Shown here: positions 8,929-17,784 of the stretch, piece after piece
How positions within the stretch are numbered: the first letter of the stretch is position 1
How the letters are laid out: the number at the start of each line of letters is the position of its first letter
NCBI GenBank assembly: GCA_046542355.1
Contig: JBKHBN010000015.1
Location: 1 to 37,556 of the forward strand
DNA length: 37,556 nt
DNA from: UBA1672 sp046542355
GTDB lineage: Bacteria > Pseudomonadota > Alphaproteobacteria > Micavibrionales > Micavibrionaceae
Direction of reading: 5' to 3'
Program-made: the position numbers and the translations under genes
The notes under the pieces: model-generated
Seen by the model: the letters and a program-made list of their open reading frames with translations, nothing else
Told to the model about the DNA's origin: nothing
Databases searched by the model: none

Positions 8929-10557
8929 TTACGACATTTTCTTTGCAATCTCTATAAGATTTTGCGTTGATGTGTCTACAGCGGCACATTCCGGAGCATC
9001 ATTCAAAGAAGATAAAGATGGAATAATCTGTCTGGCCAGACCCTTGCCAAGCTCGACGCCGCATTGATCAAAACTGTTTATATTCCACAATATGCCCTGA
9101 ACAAAGATTTTGTGCTCATATAGGGCGATAAGCATCCCTAGATTATAGGGTGTTAAAGAATGAAGAAGAATCGTTGTGCTAGGCCGGTTTCCTTCAAAAA
9201 AAGTATTTGGGTCATCACTGTCTTGACCTTCCATCATGGCTTTGCTCTGCGCAAAAACGCTTGCCAGCAATTTAATATGATGGTCATGTCTGCTTTCGTC
9301 TTGACCGCGAAAACAGGCAATGAATTCGCAAGGAACAACACTTGTGCCCTGATGGACAAGCTGGAAAAAAGCGTGCTGAGCATTCGTTCCCGGCTCTCCA
9401 AAAACTATCGGCCCGCTATCATAGGGAAGAGGGCGGCCTTGCCTGTCCACAGACTTTCCATTCGACTCCATATCAAGCTGCTGCAAATAAGCGGGAAAGC
9501 GGTGCAAGGATTGATTATAGGGAACAACACCAAGCGTATCATATCCCATAAAATTACGGTTCCACATACCGATAAGACCCAAAATAACGGGTATGTTCTG
9601 CTCTAACGGGGTATGTCTGAAATGCTCATCCATGATCTTTGCGCCATCAAGCATTTGCCTGAAACGCTCATAGCCAAGGGCGATGACAAGTGGTAGCCCA
9701 ATCGTTGACCATAGAGAAAACCGCCCGCCAACCCATTGCCACAGTGGAAAGATGCAATCATCTCGAAAATCCTGCGCTCTTGCCAGATCCACATTAGAGG
9801 AAATCGCAATAAAATGATCGCTCACATCATCCTTTTGCAGTGCATCTTGCATCCATTTACGTGCACTATTGGCATTGGTCATTGTTTCCATTGTTGTAAA
9901 AGTCTTTGAGGCAACAATGAACAGGGTTTTTTCAGGATCGGCTTTCCTGAGGACTTCAGATAGGTGAGAAAAATCAACATTTGAGACGAAATGAACTTTA
10001 ATATTCCGGTCAGAGAAATTCTTTAGCGCCTGGTAAGCCATGACGCCCCCAAGGTCAGAGCCGCCTATACCAATATTCACAATGCGGGTAAAACGTCCTT
10101 CTTTACGAATTTTCTCACTAAACGCCTTCATTCTGTTCAGGGTATTATGAACATCGGGCACCACGTTTACACCGTCAAGAAAAACAGCCTCGTTTTCTCT
10201 TGCACGCAAGGCAGTATGCAATACACTGCGATCTTCCGTGGTGTTCACGATGTCCCCGGTGAACATTTTATCGCGCCATTTCTCGATATGACAGGCGCGC
10301 GCATAAGAACAAAGCTTTTCAATGGTTTCCGTATTCACGCGCTGCTTTGAATAATCCATGAGCAAACTGTCACAGTTCAGGGAAAACCGGTCAAATCTGT
10401 TTTGATCCTGTGCGAAAAAGTCACGAATATGTGTTTTTTCAATAAAACGGGCATGATCCACCAAAGCATTCCATTCAGGCAGCTCGTGACGCATGGGCGG
10501 CAAGTCAATGTCACCATGTCGTGGCTTTGCATCTTCTTTGAGCTCTGTATATGGCAT
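8929..10557 (-). CDS. pgi: Glucose-6-phosphate isomerase
   Basis: A 542-residue isomerase that interconverts glucose 6-phosphate and fructose 6-phosphate in the cytoplasm. The sugar-phosphate-binding GIGGSDLG is at 163-170 and ASKTFTTMET at about 216-225. The first family signature VGGRFSLWS is at 276-284, and the second (FDQCGVELGK) ends at K505. Catalytic candidates are E364 in MESNGK, H395 in NAQHAFFQ and K505. The length matches the long bacterial/eukaryotic form. It starts 29 bp after the inactive M16 peptidase gene on the same strand and is probably cotranscribed with it. Confidence 0.97.
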   Translation of the reverse strand: MPYTELKEDAKPRHGDIDLPPMRHELPEWNALVDHARFIEKTHIRDFFAQDQNRFDRFSLNCDSLLMDYSKQRVNTETIEKLCSYARACHIEKWRDKMFTGDIVNTTEDRSVLHTALRARENEAVFLDGVNVVPDVHNTLNRMKAFSEKIRKEGRFTRIVNIGIGGSDLGGVMAYQALKNFSDRNIKVHFVSNVDFSHLSEVLRKADPEKTLFIVASKTFTTMETMTNANSARKWMQDALQKDDVSDHFIAISSNVDLARAQDFRDDCIFPLWQWVGGRFSLWSTIGLPLVIALGYERFRQMLDGAKIMDEHFRHTPLEQNIPVILGLIGMWNRNFMGYDTLGVVPYNQSLHRFPAYLQQLDMESNGKSVDRQGRPLPYDSGPIVFGEPGTNAQHAFFQLVHQGTSVVPCEFIACFRGQDESRHDHHIKLLASVFAQSKAMMEGQDSDDPNTFFEGNRPSTTILLHSLTPYNLGMLIALYEHKIFVQGILWNINSFDQCGVELGKGLARQIIPSLSSLNDAPECAAVDTSTQNLIEIAKKMS

Positions 10558-10586
10558 GTCTGTGTTATCTCTTTGATCGGCAGTGC

Positions 10587-12041
10587 TTATTCAACATTGG
10601 GTAAGGTATCTATCACATTTACGTCGGACATACCACCTGTTAGATCACCACGAGCACCCGCGGGCTGTCCGACCATAACGGTTGTTAACTGTTCAACATC
10701 CAGCAAACGCTCGGAAACAGATTTAATGTCCTTAATTGTAACGGCATTAATATTTGCAGCGCGTTGATCAAGATAGTCGATTGGCAGCTCATCAAGCTGC
10801 AAGGAAAGCAAAACGCCGGATATAGAATCTGTTGAAGTAAAAGATAAAGGCAAAGAGCCTATAACATAGGACTTGGCTTGTTCTAGCTCTTCTTGGCTAA
10901 CGGGGGTTTCAATCATTTTCCGCCATTCATCACGGATAAGAGAAAGCATCTCAGGCACATTGGCATTTTCAGTTGACGTTGAGACCTGCAGCAAATCAGT
11001 TTCGTCATAATCAAGAAAATATGAATATATACCGTAGGTCAGGCCGCGCTTTTCCCTGATTTCTTCCATAAGCCTTGAACCAAAGCCCGAACCGCCAAGA
11101 ATAAAATTCATCAGGTAAGCACTGTAAAAATCTTCGTCCTGACGGCTGATGCCGGGCTGGGAAACTGAAATAACCGTTTGCGGAATATTCTTTTTATAGA
11201 CATAGCTTTCTCCCAGATTACTCAAGGCTTTCAAATCGGTTTTCTTGCGTTTTACAACCGGCAGGCTCCCAAAAACAGAATTAAGATGTTGTTCCAGTTC
11301 TTTGGCCGTGATATCTCCGGCAACACCAATGACAAGTTGATTTTTCCCAAGGCCTTTATGAAAGGCTCTAAGATCATCGGTCGTAATTGCGTCTAGAGAA
11401 GAAAGAGTGCCCCCGCTATTGCGCGCATAAGGGTGTCCTTCAAACAGGCGGTCATTTGTTATGCGCGCGGCAATCCAGCGTGGATTGGAAACAGAAGAGC
11501 GGATACGGGTTTGATTGGCAAGGCGCATGCGATCAACCGCCTCTTCATCAAATCGCGGCTGCGTCAAAGCCAGCTTTAAAAGATCAAACGCTATGTTTTT
11601 GTGTTCACGAAGTGTTTTCAGGCTGCCGCCGAAATGATCGCGCCCGGAGTGAAAGGACAATGAAACCGAATGATTTTGCAGCATTTCCTGAAAGCTTTGG
11701 GCATCAAGATCACCGGCGCCCTCATCCATTGTATTAGAGGCAAGCTGCGCAAGACCCTGCTTTCCTTCAGGGTCGTTTTTTGCGCCCGCACCCTGGAAGG
11801 AATAATCCATGGCAATGATCGGCAAGCTGTGATCTTCAACCAGCCATGCGGTAATACCGCTTTTTGTCCTGATTTCCTGAATATCAAGAAACCTGTCCTT
11901 TGTACCGTCCTGAGAAGATTCTGTTATGGACATGTTCCCGCACCCTGATAAAGGCAATGCAAATGCAATCACAAAAAGGGCAAATAAAAAGCGGGGAATG
12001 CGCATAGTAGTTTTAAAAGAGACAATATAACGAAAGAGCAT
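10587..12041 (-). CDS. M16-family peptidase-like lipoprotein, catalytically inactive partner
   Basis: A 484-residue M16 (pitrilysin/processing-peptidase) homologue. A hydrophobic signal ends in the lipobox LSGC (C34), so it should be a lipoprotein. The zinc motif HXXEH is absent: the matching region reads GKQGLAQLASNTMDEG. The C-terminal half keeps the FILGGSGFGSRLMEEIREKRGLTYG segment with the Arg-Tyr pair typical of the subunit that binds substrate. It would pair with the active M16 protein encoded 11 bp upstream. I kept the ATG at 12041 because AAGGA lies just before it; the ATG at 12005 would give a more usual signal length. Confidence 0.88.
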   Translation of the reverse strand: MLFRYIVSFKTTMRIPRFLFALFVIAFALPLSGCGNMSITESSQDGTKDRFLDIQEIRTKSGITAWLVEDHSLPIIAMDYSFQGAGAKNDPEGKQGLAQLASNTMDEGAGDLDAQSFQEMLQNHSVSLSFHSGRDHFGGSLKTLREHKNIAFDLLKLALTQPRFDEEAVDRMRLANQTRIRSSVSNPRWIAARITNDRLFEGHPYARNSGGTLSSLDAITTDDLRAFHKGLGKNQLVIGVAGDITAKELEQHLNSVFGSLPVVKRKKTDLKALSNLGESYVYKKNIPQTVISVSQPGISRQDEDFYSAYLMNFILGGSGFGSRLMEEIREKRGLTYGIYSYFLDYDETDLLQVSTSTENANVPEMLSLIRDEWRKMIETPVSQEELEQAKSYVIGSLPLSFTSTDSISGVLLSLQLDELPIDYLDQRAANINAVTIKDIKSVSERLLDVEQLTTVMVGQPAGARGDLTGGMSDVNVIDTLPNVE

Positions 12042-12052
12042 AAATATTATCC

Positions 12053-13459
12053 TTATTCTTCAATATTTTGTTTTGGCAGTAAAATTCCCTCAACAGGAGG
12101 AGTGTCTGTCAAGTGGTCAGGGTGAAGATAAGCACGGGCAACGGCCTGAACATCCTCACCACGAACACGGCTGATTTGTTCGGGCCATGTTTCAATATCA
12201 TCTAAAGATTGCCCGCTCACCAGCGCGCGTCCAATAATCATAGCCGGGCCGCTCAGACTGTCACGGGCGTAAATGGCGCGCGATTGAAGCCGTTTTATGG
12301 CGTTGTTGACCTCTTCTTCTGTAGGGCCGTGTTCTGCAATATTGCGTAATACGTCATCAACGCCTTTTCTTAAATCCACCACCGCATCGGCTGAAACCGG
12401 TGTAGCGCTAAAAAAAGCAGTTCCATCGTCCCAGGCGCTTCCATCATAGAAAAAAGAAGTATTCGCTGCGAGCTTATGCCCAACAACAAGAGCCTTGTAA
12501 AATCGTCCGGTTGACGGGGCACCAAGAATTTCTTCAAGCACACTTAAAGCTAATGATTCCCTTTTGTTCTGGCGGGCGCTGGGCAGACGATAAAATCTGC
12601 GGAAAAGCGGCTGCTCGACATTTTCGTGCTCCATGATAATAGGCTCACGCGGGCCAATAGAACCCTGCGCTGCCTTACGTGTGTGCACCAGAACAGAATC
12701 TCCAGTCGGCAAAATGCCGTAAGTGCGCTCTGCCATGGCAATAACCTGCGGCAAGGTCACATCCCCGCTGACAATCAGTATGGCATTGCTTGGCGTATAA
12801 TATTGATCATAAAAATACTTGGCATCGTCCCATGTTAGCGTTTCAATTTCCTCCATCCACCCAATTACTGGAATCCCGTAAGGATGAACCGGAAACAAGG
12901 TGCGCTTCATTTTTTCTGTCAACTGAGCTTGCGGGTTGTTATCTGTGCGTTGACGGCGTTCTTCGCGAATGACTTTGTTCTCGGAAATAACATCTTCCCG
13001 AGAAACATTAAGGCCGCGCATGCGCGCAGCTTCAATCCGCATCATCTCCTCGAGATGTTCCACAGCAACCGACTGGTAGTAAGCGGTATAATCCTGACTT
13101 GTAAAAGCGTTATCCTCACCGCCAACCGAACGCACAATCCGGGAGAACTCGCCTGGCTCATAAGAGCCAAGTCCGGGATAGGCATGTCCTTTAAACATTA
13201 AATGTTCAAGAAAATGGACAATACCTGATTTGCCCGGCAATTCATCAGCAGCACCGACCTTATACCAGAGCATCTGCGTAGCCACAGGCACGCGGCTATT
13301 CTCGACAACGACTATTCTAAGACCGTTATCAAGTATTGCTTCTTTGGCATCAAAAACGCTCTGAGCGTGCGCCTGCATAGAAAAAAACAACCAGGCGCCA
13401 AAACAAAAAAGTAAAAATTTTAAATGAACAAAAGAGCGTTTACGACGTGTTATAAACAT
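12053..13459 (-). CDS. M16-family zinc metallopeptidase, active subunit, periplasmic
   Basis: A 468-residue M16 peptidase with a basic, hydrophobic signal peptide that probably ends after AHA (residue 32). The zinc motif HFLEH lies at 82-86 and the third ligand is expected in ENKVIREE (160-167), so the site is complete. NAFTSQDYTAYYQSV follows the first conserved strand, as in bacterial family members. Tandem active and inactive M16 genes downstream of lspA and DUF3035 are a common alphaproteobacterial arrangement. Substrates are not evident; family members degrade peptides or process exported proteins. Confidence 0.93.
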   Translation of the reverse strand: MFITRRKRSFVHLKFLLFCFGAWLFFSMQAHAQSVFDAKEAILDNGLRIVVVENSRVPVATQMLWYKVGAADELPGKSGIVHFLEHLMFKGHAYPGLGSYEPGEFSRIVRSVGGEDNAFTSQDYTAYYQSVAVEHLEEMMRIEAARMRGLNVSREDVISENKVIREERRQRTDNNPQAQLTEKMKRTLFPVHPYGIPVIGWMEEIETLTWDDAKYFYDQYYTPSNAILIVSGDVTLPQVIAMAERTYGILPTGDSVLVHTRKAAQGSIGPREPIIMEHENVEQPLFRRFYRLPSARQNKRESLALSVLEEILGAPSTGRFYKALVVGHKLAANTSFFYDGSAWDDGTAFFSATPVSADAVVDLRKGVDDVLRNIAEHGPTEEEVNNAIKRLQSRAIYARDSLSGPAMIIGRALVSGQSLDDIETWPEQISRVRGEDVQAVARAYLHPDHLTDTPPVEGILLPKQNIEE

Positions 13460-13507
13460 GACTACCTATCCAATAAATAAAAAAAACAGATTAAAACCCG
13501 CTTTCGT

Positions 13508-14080
13508 CTAATAATCATTAATCATGGGTGTGTCGCCTTCAAGAAGGCTTCTGTCGGTCTCAAGATTAGTCTTTAAGCGCTCATATTCGGCCTTGGCATC
13601 AACAACCATTGCTGCGGCTTTTGGCTTTTTCGCGCTCATATTCAAAAGTTTTTGTGCAACGGGAGTATTACGCTCGGCAAAAACTTGCGTTTCCTGATTG
13701 ACGATCTCACGAATATCCTCAGCTACGTTATACGCACCGGCTTTTTCTAGAATAGCAGCCTCAGCAGAGCTGGCAGACGCGACGCGGTTGCCCTGGGGGC
13801 GATCCCCGAAAACAGCCTGCTTTGCAGTATCAAGAGTTGTTTTCTCCTGCGGTCGTTGCATGCCCGGTACAGGAGGAGGCAAAGCAAGATTACGGGGCAT
13901 TTCCAGCGGCGCCCGTGTGATAACGGAGAACTCATCTGGAGCCTCTTTGTTAAGTCCCAAAGACCCGCGCACAGTATTTTTCACATCGCCTCCGCACCCA
14001 CTGACAATAAGGGTTGTCACAAGCGCGAGACTAGCCGGACGTATTACAGAAAAAATTGTATGTCTCAAATTTCTTACCAT
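13508..14080 (-). CDS. DUF3035 / BamF-like lipoprotein
   Basis: A 190-residue lipoprotein with the lipobox VSGC (C29). After the Cys comes the DUF3035 core: LGLNKEAPDEFSVITRAPLE followed by MPRNLALPPPVPG. In Caulobacter a lipoprotein of this kind (BamF) belongs to the outer-membrane beta-barrel assembly complex; I infer the same role from the core and from its place next to lspA and the M16 pair. I chose the ATG at 14080, which gives a normal signal length. In-frame ATGs up to 14146 would overlap lspA and add a long N-terminal extension. Confidence 0.85.
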   Translation of the reverse strand: MVRNLRHTIFSVIRPASLALVTTLIVSGCGGDVKNTVRGSLGLNKEAPDEFSVITRAPLEMPRNLALPPPVPGMQRPQEKTTLDTAKQAVFGDRPQGNRVASASSAEAAILEKAGAYNVAEDIREIVNQETQVFAERNTPVAQKLLNMSAKKPKAAAMVVDAKAEYERLKTNLETDRSLLEGDTPMINDY

Positions 14081-14102
14081 TACTTTTCTATGAATACCTT
14101 CT

Positions 14103-14753
14103 TTAATAGTCGTGATCCTCATCATATTCGTTATCACCACATTCATCTTGATTCATATTGCCACGATAGCGCTCTTTTGTGCATATATCAAAGAATAAAG
14201 ATGCAAAAATCAATATTCCGATACCACTCACCACGGCAATATCAGCAACATTAAAGGCAGGCCAGTGATAGCCGTATAAATGGATGTCCAGAAAATCAAT
14301 CACAGCTCCGAAACGCAGCCGGTCGATAACATTGCCAAGCGCGCCCCCGATAACAAGCGCATAGCCCAGAGCATAAGAAAAGTGCGCAGCTTTTGTAAGC
14401 AGGTAAATAAAAATGCAGACAATAATCAAAGCTACCGCAGATAAGATGAAAGGGCCAGATGAGCCGATCTGGTTAAACAGACTAAAGCTAACCCCCGTAT
14501 TCCATGCGAGTACAATATTAAAAAACGGCGTGATATATATCGAAGAACCGTGCACAATTTCTGCATCTTGCATATACCATTGGAAGAAGGAAACATCAGA
14601 TGCAAAGGGGCGGGTGATTTTTTCCATGATCATCCACTTGCTGATTTGGTCGAGAATAATGATAGTGATCGAAAGAAAAAGCAAGATTAGACGCCGAAAT
14701 CTGCACGCGCGATGAGAAGAGCATTTTATATCCTTATCGGTGTGTGTGGACAT
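14103..14753 (-). CDS. lspA: Lipoprotein signal peptidase II
   Basis: A 217-residue inner-membrane aspartyl protease that removes signal peptides from diacylated prolipoproteins. It has four membrane segments and the family motifs GNVIDRLRFGAVIDF (140-154) and FNVADIAV (167-174). The catalytic pair should be D153 and D171. It is longer than typical members because of an N-terminal extension before the first helix and a charged Asp/Glu-rich C-terminal tail after about residue 195. The ATG at 14753 has GGAGA 12 bp upstream; in-frame ATGs at 14774 and 14795 are alternatives. The gene is head-to-head with ribF. Its substrates would include the lipoproteins of this window. Confidence 0.95.
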   Translation of the reverse strand: MSTHTDKDIKCSSHRACRFRRLILLFLSITIIILDQISKWMIMEKITRPFASDVSFFQWYMQDAEIVHGSSIYITPFFNIVLAWNTGVSFSLFNQIGSSGPFILSAVALIIVCIFIYLLTKAAHFSYALGYALVIGGALGNVIDRLRFGAVIDFLDIHLYGYHWPAFNVADIAVVSGIGILIFASLFFDICTKERYRGNMNQDECGDNEYDEDHDY

Positions 14754-14920
14754 TTGAAATTCCAATCTCTCCATATCTTTATAAAGAACCGACAAGGGTA
14801 GTTATTTACAAGGCACAATCAAGCATAAAATGTTGCAAAAAAATTTGGAGATGTATTTATTCAAAAAATCATGTTTATTTAGCGGCACAATTAAAAACCT
14901 CTGATAGCGATGTCGAGCGG

Positions 14921-15877
14921 ATGAATTATTTCGAAACATATAAAGATCTACCGGATTATGCGCGTGATTGCGTTGTTGTGATTGGAAATTTTGATGGTGT
15001 GCATCTGGGTCATCAGGCCTTGCTGGAGCGCGCTTGCCTTATTGCAAAAGAAAAGGGCAAAAAGGTGGCGGCTTTGACTTTTGAGCCACACCCCAGGCAG
15101 CTTTTTCGCGCAGATGAGCCTTTTCGCCGTATCACTCCGGCACCGCTCAAAAAAGAGCGTTTACTGCACTACGGGGCAGACATTATTTTTTCTCTGCCAT
15201 TTGACTGGGACTTTGCCAGCCAGCCACCGGAGCAATTCGCGCAAGATATTTTAATAAACGCACTGGCCGCCAGTCATGTCGTTATCGGCCATGATTTCAG
15301 ATTTGGACAGCTCCGGCAGGGCAAAGCGCAGACGATAAAAGACGCCGGTATACCTGTAAATGTTGTTGATGAAATCATCGGTCATGGTGATATAGAAGAA
15401 ATCTCTTCCAGCTGTATCCGCCAGCTTTTGCAAGACGGTAAAATAGAGCAAGCCAATACGCTTCTTGGCTGGGCGTGGGAAATTCGTTCCAAAATTATAA
15501 AAGGCGACCAGCGCGGGCGTCAGCTAGGCTATCCCACAGCAAATATGGAGTTAGGAGAAACTATTCATCCGGCCTATGGCGTATATGCCTGCTGCGCACG
15601 GCTCTCAAATGAGACGCACTGGCGCGATGGTGTTGCCAATATCGGTATTCGCCCGATGTTTGAGGTTAAAACAGCGCTGGTAGAGACATATATATTTGAT
15701 TTCAATCAGGAAATATATGGCCGCACAGTGTGTGTACAGCCGGTAAAACGCCTGCGCGGTGAGGCAAAATTTGACTCTTTAGACACACTGATTGCGCAAA
15801 TAGAAAAAGACTGCGCTCAGGCAAAAGAAATCCTCATGAGCAGTAAGAATCAGGACACAAATTTCAAAGGGGAATGA
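14921..15877 (+). CDS. ribF: Bifunctional riboflavin kinase / FAD synthetase
   Basis: A 318-residue enzyme that phosphorylates riboflavin to FMN and adenylates FMN to FAD. The N-terminal FAD-synthetase domain shows the nucleotidyltransferase motif GNFDGVHLGHQ (22-32), HDFRFG, and SSSCIRQLL. The C-terminal riboflavin kinase domain shows GDQRGRQLGYPTAN and YGVYACCARL. The ATG at 14921 gives the normal length; the frame is open upstream to 14744 but that stretch overlaps lspA and has no family similarity. The stop is one base from the yjbQ start. In many alphaproteobacteria ribF precedes ileS; here two genes lie between them. Confidence 0.95.
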   Translation: MNYFETYKDLPDYARDCVVVIGNFDGVHLGHQALLERACLIAKEKGKKVAALTFEPHPRQLFRADEPFRRITPAPLKKERLLHYGADIIFSLPFDWDFASQPPEQFAQDILINALAASHVVIGHDFRFGQLRQGKAQTIKDAGIPVNVVDEIIGHGDIEEISSSCIRQLLQDGKIEQANTLLGWAWEIRSKIIKGDQRGRQLGYPTANMELGETIHPAYGVYACCARLSNETHWRDGVANIGIRPMFEVKTALVETYIFDFNQEIYGRTVCVQPVKRLRGEAKFDSLDTLIAQIEKDCAQAKEILMSSKNQDTNFKGE

Positions 15878-15878
15878 T

Positions 15879-16274
15879 ATGGAAGAGCTTCAAATCCAGA
15901 CACAAGCACGCGAAGAAATGATTACGATATCAGACATTTTGCAAAACCTCATTGATGAAAAAGGGTGGGAAGATGGAATAATTTTTCTCCATTGTCCCCA
16001 CACAACTGCGGCACTGACCATCAACGAAGGCGCTGATCCGGATGTAATGCGTGATATCATCGTGAATATGCGCTCTTTAGTGCCATTAAGAGGGGATTAT
16101 CACCACGCAGAAGGGAATTCAGATGCACACATCAAATCATCCATGTTTGGCTGTGATCAAATGGTTATGATTGAAAAGGGATTATTACAGCTCGGCAGGT
16201 GGCAAAAATTATTCTTTTGTGAATTTGGCGGCCCGCGCTCACGCTCGCTTTGGGTGAAATTTATGAGAACGTGA
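15879..16274 (+). CDS. yjbQ: YjbQ family (UPF0047) protein
   Basis: A 131-residue protein of the YjbQ/UPF0047 family, a small trimeric fold with a metal site. The conserved blocks are HCPHTTAALTINEGAD, YHHAEGNSDAHIKSSMFG with its His cluster, and LGRWQKLFFCEFGGPRSR. Some members have weak thiamine-phosphate synthase activity, but the true role is unsettled. It begins one base after the ribF stop and so is coupled to it. Length is typical. Confidence 0.92.
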   Translation: MEELQIQTQAREEMITISDILQNLIDEKGWEDGIIFLHCPHTTAALTINEGADPDVMRDIIVNMRSLVPLRGDYHHAEGNSDAHIKSSMFGCDQMVMIEKGLLQLGRWQKLFFCEFGGPRSRSLWVKFMRT

Positions 16275-16298
16275 GCATGATGCCTCTAGCGCCCTAAC

Positions 16299-16326
16299 GC
16301 AGAGCGCAGACGCGTAGCTACTCTGC
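16299..16326. terminator. Weak hairpin between convergent genes
   Basis: GCAGAG (16299-16304) can pair with CTCTGC (16321-16326) in the gap between yjbQ and the minus-strand gene remnant. The stem is only 6 bp with a 16-nt loop and lacks a T-run, so it is at best a weak or Rho-aided terminator. Confidence 0.25.
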
Positions 16327-16332
16327 TATAAC

Positions 16333-16641
16333 CTACAGATTATTGTACATGTTTTTAGCGACCGTTTCAATACAATCCAAAACACCATCGCAATATGGAA
16401 CATCGTCAGCATCAAGGTGAGAGTTTCGCCCGTACGTGCCCTCTTCCGCTAAAGCCTTGCTGATCATATCAGGTGTGACATCTTTGTCTCTTGAATATGC
16501 TACGGCATGTCCTTCGATCCAAAAAATTGATTCTTTGCTTTTAAATTGTACATAGCACGTGAGGACACTATCTAAGGTCGTGACATCATAGTATCTGGCC
16601 CATCCATCGGCATGGCGGGGGGCGCAGTAGGGGCATGAGGG
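16333..16641 (-). pseudogene. Out-of-frame C-terminal continuation of the acidic unknown gene
   Basis: A 102-codon frame runs from just after a TGA at 16642-16644 to a TAG at 16333-16335. It has no ATG, GTG or TTG until an ATG about 62 residues in. The translation looks like real protein: it includes DGWARYYDVTTLDSVLTCYV, FKSKESIFWIEGHAVAYSRD and SKALAEEGTYGRNSHL. It overlaps the 3' end of the upstream frame by 70 bp. One extra base in the run of six G at 16617-16622 would join the two into a single 340-residue protein. I read it as the displaced C-terminus of that gene, through mutation, sequencing error or programmed slippage. It shows four Cys after the joint but no recognised domain. Confidence 0.6.
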
Positions 16642-17354
16642 TCAAAAGCTGAGGGTTGTTGTTCGGCATATTGCATACGAACACGGCCTTCCAGAATATC
16701 CTGTGCAAGGGAATCTGAGGCTTCAGGGGTATCAGGATTATCGCCACCAATATAGGAATCTGGTATACCGTCACGTTCAATCAGGGCGTTCCATATTGAT
16801 ACTTCTTCAGGGCTCCAGTGCTGCTGCGTAGGCAATTCTCCCGGTTGCATTCTATCCAGCTCTTCTTGAAGTGCAGTAATGTTCTCCATTCGATCAAATC
16901 CGGAATATACAGGATCAGCCCTGACGACTTGAACATGCAGTTTTGATTGAACATCAGCATGATACTCTTTGTGCATAGCCTCTAAAAAAGTCTCCGCAGT
17001 CATTCCTTCGGGCAATGTTTCTAATATTTCTTCGCTACTCATCCCTTCCAGAGGGTTATCCTCTCCCAATAATTGCTGAAGGGATGAAGTGTCTTTAGGA
17101 GCCTCTTGGCCTCCAAAAACATCATAGAAAATCGCCTCTGGTCTGGGAATATCTTCATCAGGAACGAGTGGGTCGGCGCCAGTATCCCACTGCGGTATAT
17201 CTAGATTAGGAGCAGTGTTTTGCGGATTACTATCAAAAATAACATTGTCCATTCCCGGAAAATGCTCACCAGCCTCCTCTACAGAACGTTCTTCTTTTGG
17301 GAAACCTATCTCAGGGTCTTCGTCAGCAGGCTGAATCTGATAGTCTAAATCCAT
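16572..17354 (-). CDS. Unknown acidic protein, probably frameshifted near its 3' end
   Basis: I do not recognise this 260-residue protein. It is strongly acidic and rich in Pro, Asp, Glu and Gln, with no signal peptide or membrane segment. It reads as a string of short motifs such as SSEEILETLPEGMTAETFLE and SPEEVSIWNALIERDGIPDS, then a Pro-rich stretch (DPHAPTAPPAMP) that contains the six-G run. The ATG at 17354 has AAGGAAC just upstream; an earlier in-frame ATG at 17393 has no such site. The frame ends at 16572, but coding-like sequence continues in another frame to 16333. The gene is convergent with yjbQ and divergent from ileS. Confidence 0.65.
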   Translation of the reverse strand: MDLDYQIQPADEDPEIGFPKEERSVEEAGEHFPGMDNVIFDSNPQNTAPNLDIPQWDTGADPLVPDEDIPRPEAIFYDVFGGQEAPKDTSSLQQLLGEDNPLEGMSSEEILETLPEGMTAETFLEAMHKEYHADVQSKLHVQVVRADPVYSGFDRMENITALQEELDRMQPGELPTQQHWSPEEVSIWNALIERDGIPDSYIGGDNPDTPEASDSLAQDILEGRVRMQYAEQQPSAFDPHAPTAPPAMPMDGPDTMMSRP

Positions 17355-17784
17355 AATCAGTTCCTTTTTCTTTCTCGACGATAAAATCGTCATCTATTCA
17401 AAGCATTAATGATGCTGCATACATGCTGTCTTTTGTTATCAAGACATTACCATTTTACTATACCATTATGAAAAATACAAAGTATTTTCAAATAACTAAA
17501 TAATTAATAGGTTTTTTCAATAGGCATGCAGAAAAGCCCTCGATGATTATACAAAAGCTTGATCTTTTGCGCCTTACAGGCCATAGTGGCGCTTATGAAA
17601 GCAATGAGATCAAAAACCCTGATCATGATACGAATTATCAACCCGGCTCTGCTTTAAACGCGAGAGACCGGGGCGCAGCTATGATATAACTTCCTAGAGA
17701 TACAAATATTAGGCATGGACGGCGCGTAAGAGCGCGTGTATGTCTATTAAAACAAAAACAAAGAGATACAGAGATATAAAGGCG
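17355..17784. other. Intergenic region between the acidic gene and ileS
   Basis: About 430 bp that must carry the promoters for both divergent genes. It is AT-rich from 17440 to 17530. An inverted repeat GTCTT/AAGAC lies at 17428-17445. A 48-codon frame at 17543-17689 (ATG to TAA) has only a weak AGAAAAG upstream and may be chance. I saw no T-box or tRNA-like element. Confidence 0.5.

Noticed and set aside
10587..12041. Loss of HXXEH in the first M16 protein as a sign of gene decay
   Set aside because: Paired active and inactive M16 subunits are normal; the rest of the protein is intact and the arrangement is common.
14744..14920. Long open extension upstream of the ribF start
   Set aside because: It overlaps the lspA start, has no family similarity, and the ATG at 14921 gives the normal RibF N-terminus.
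17394..17784. T-box or other tRNA-sensing leader before ileS
   Set aside because: No T-box sequence or specifier-loop layout is visible, and T-boxes are not expected in this group.
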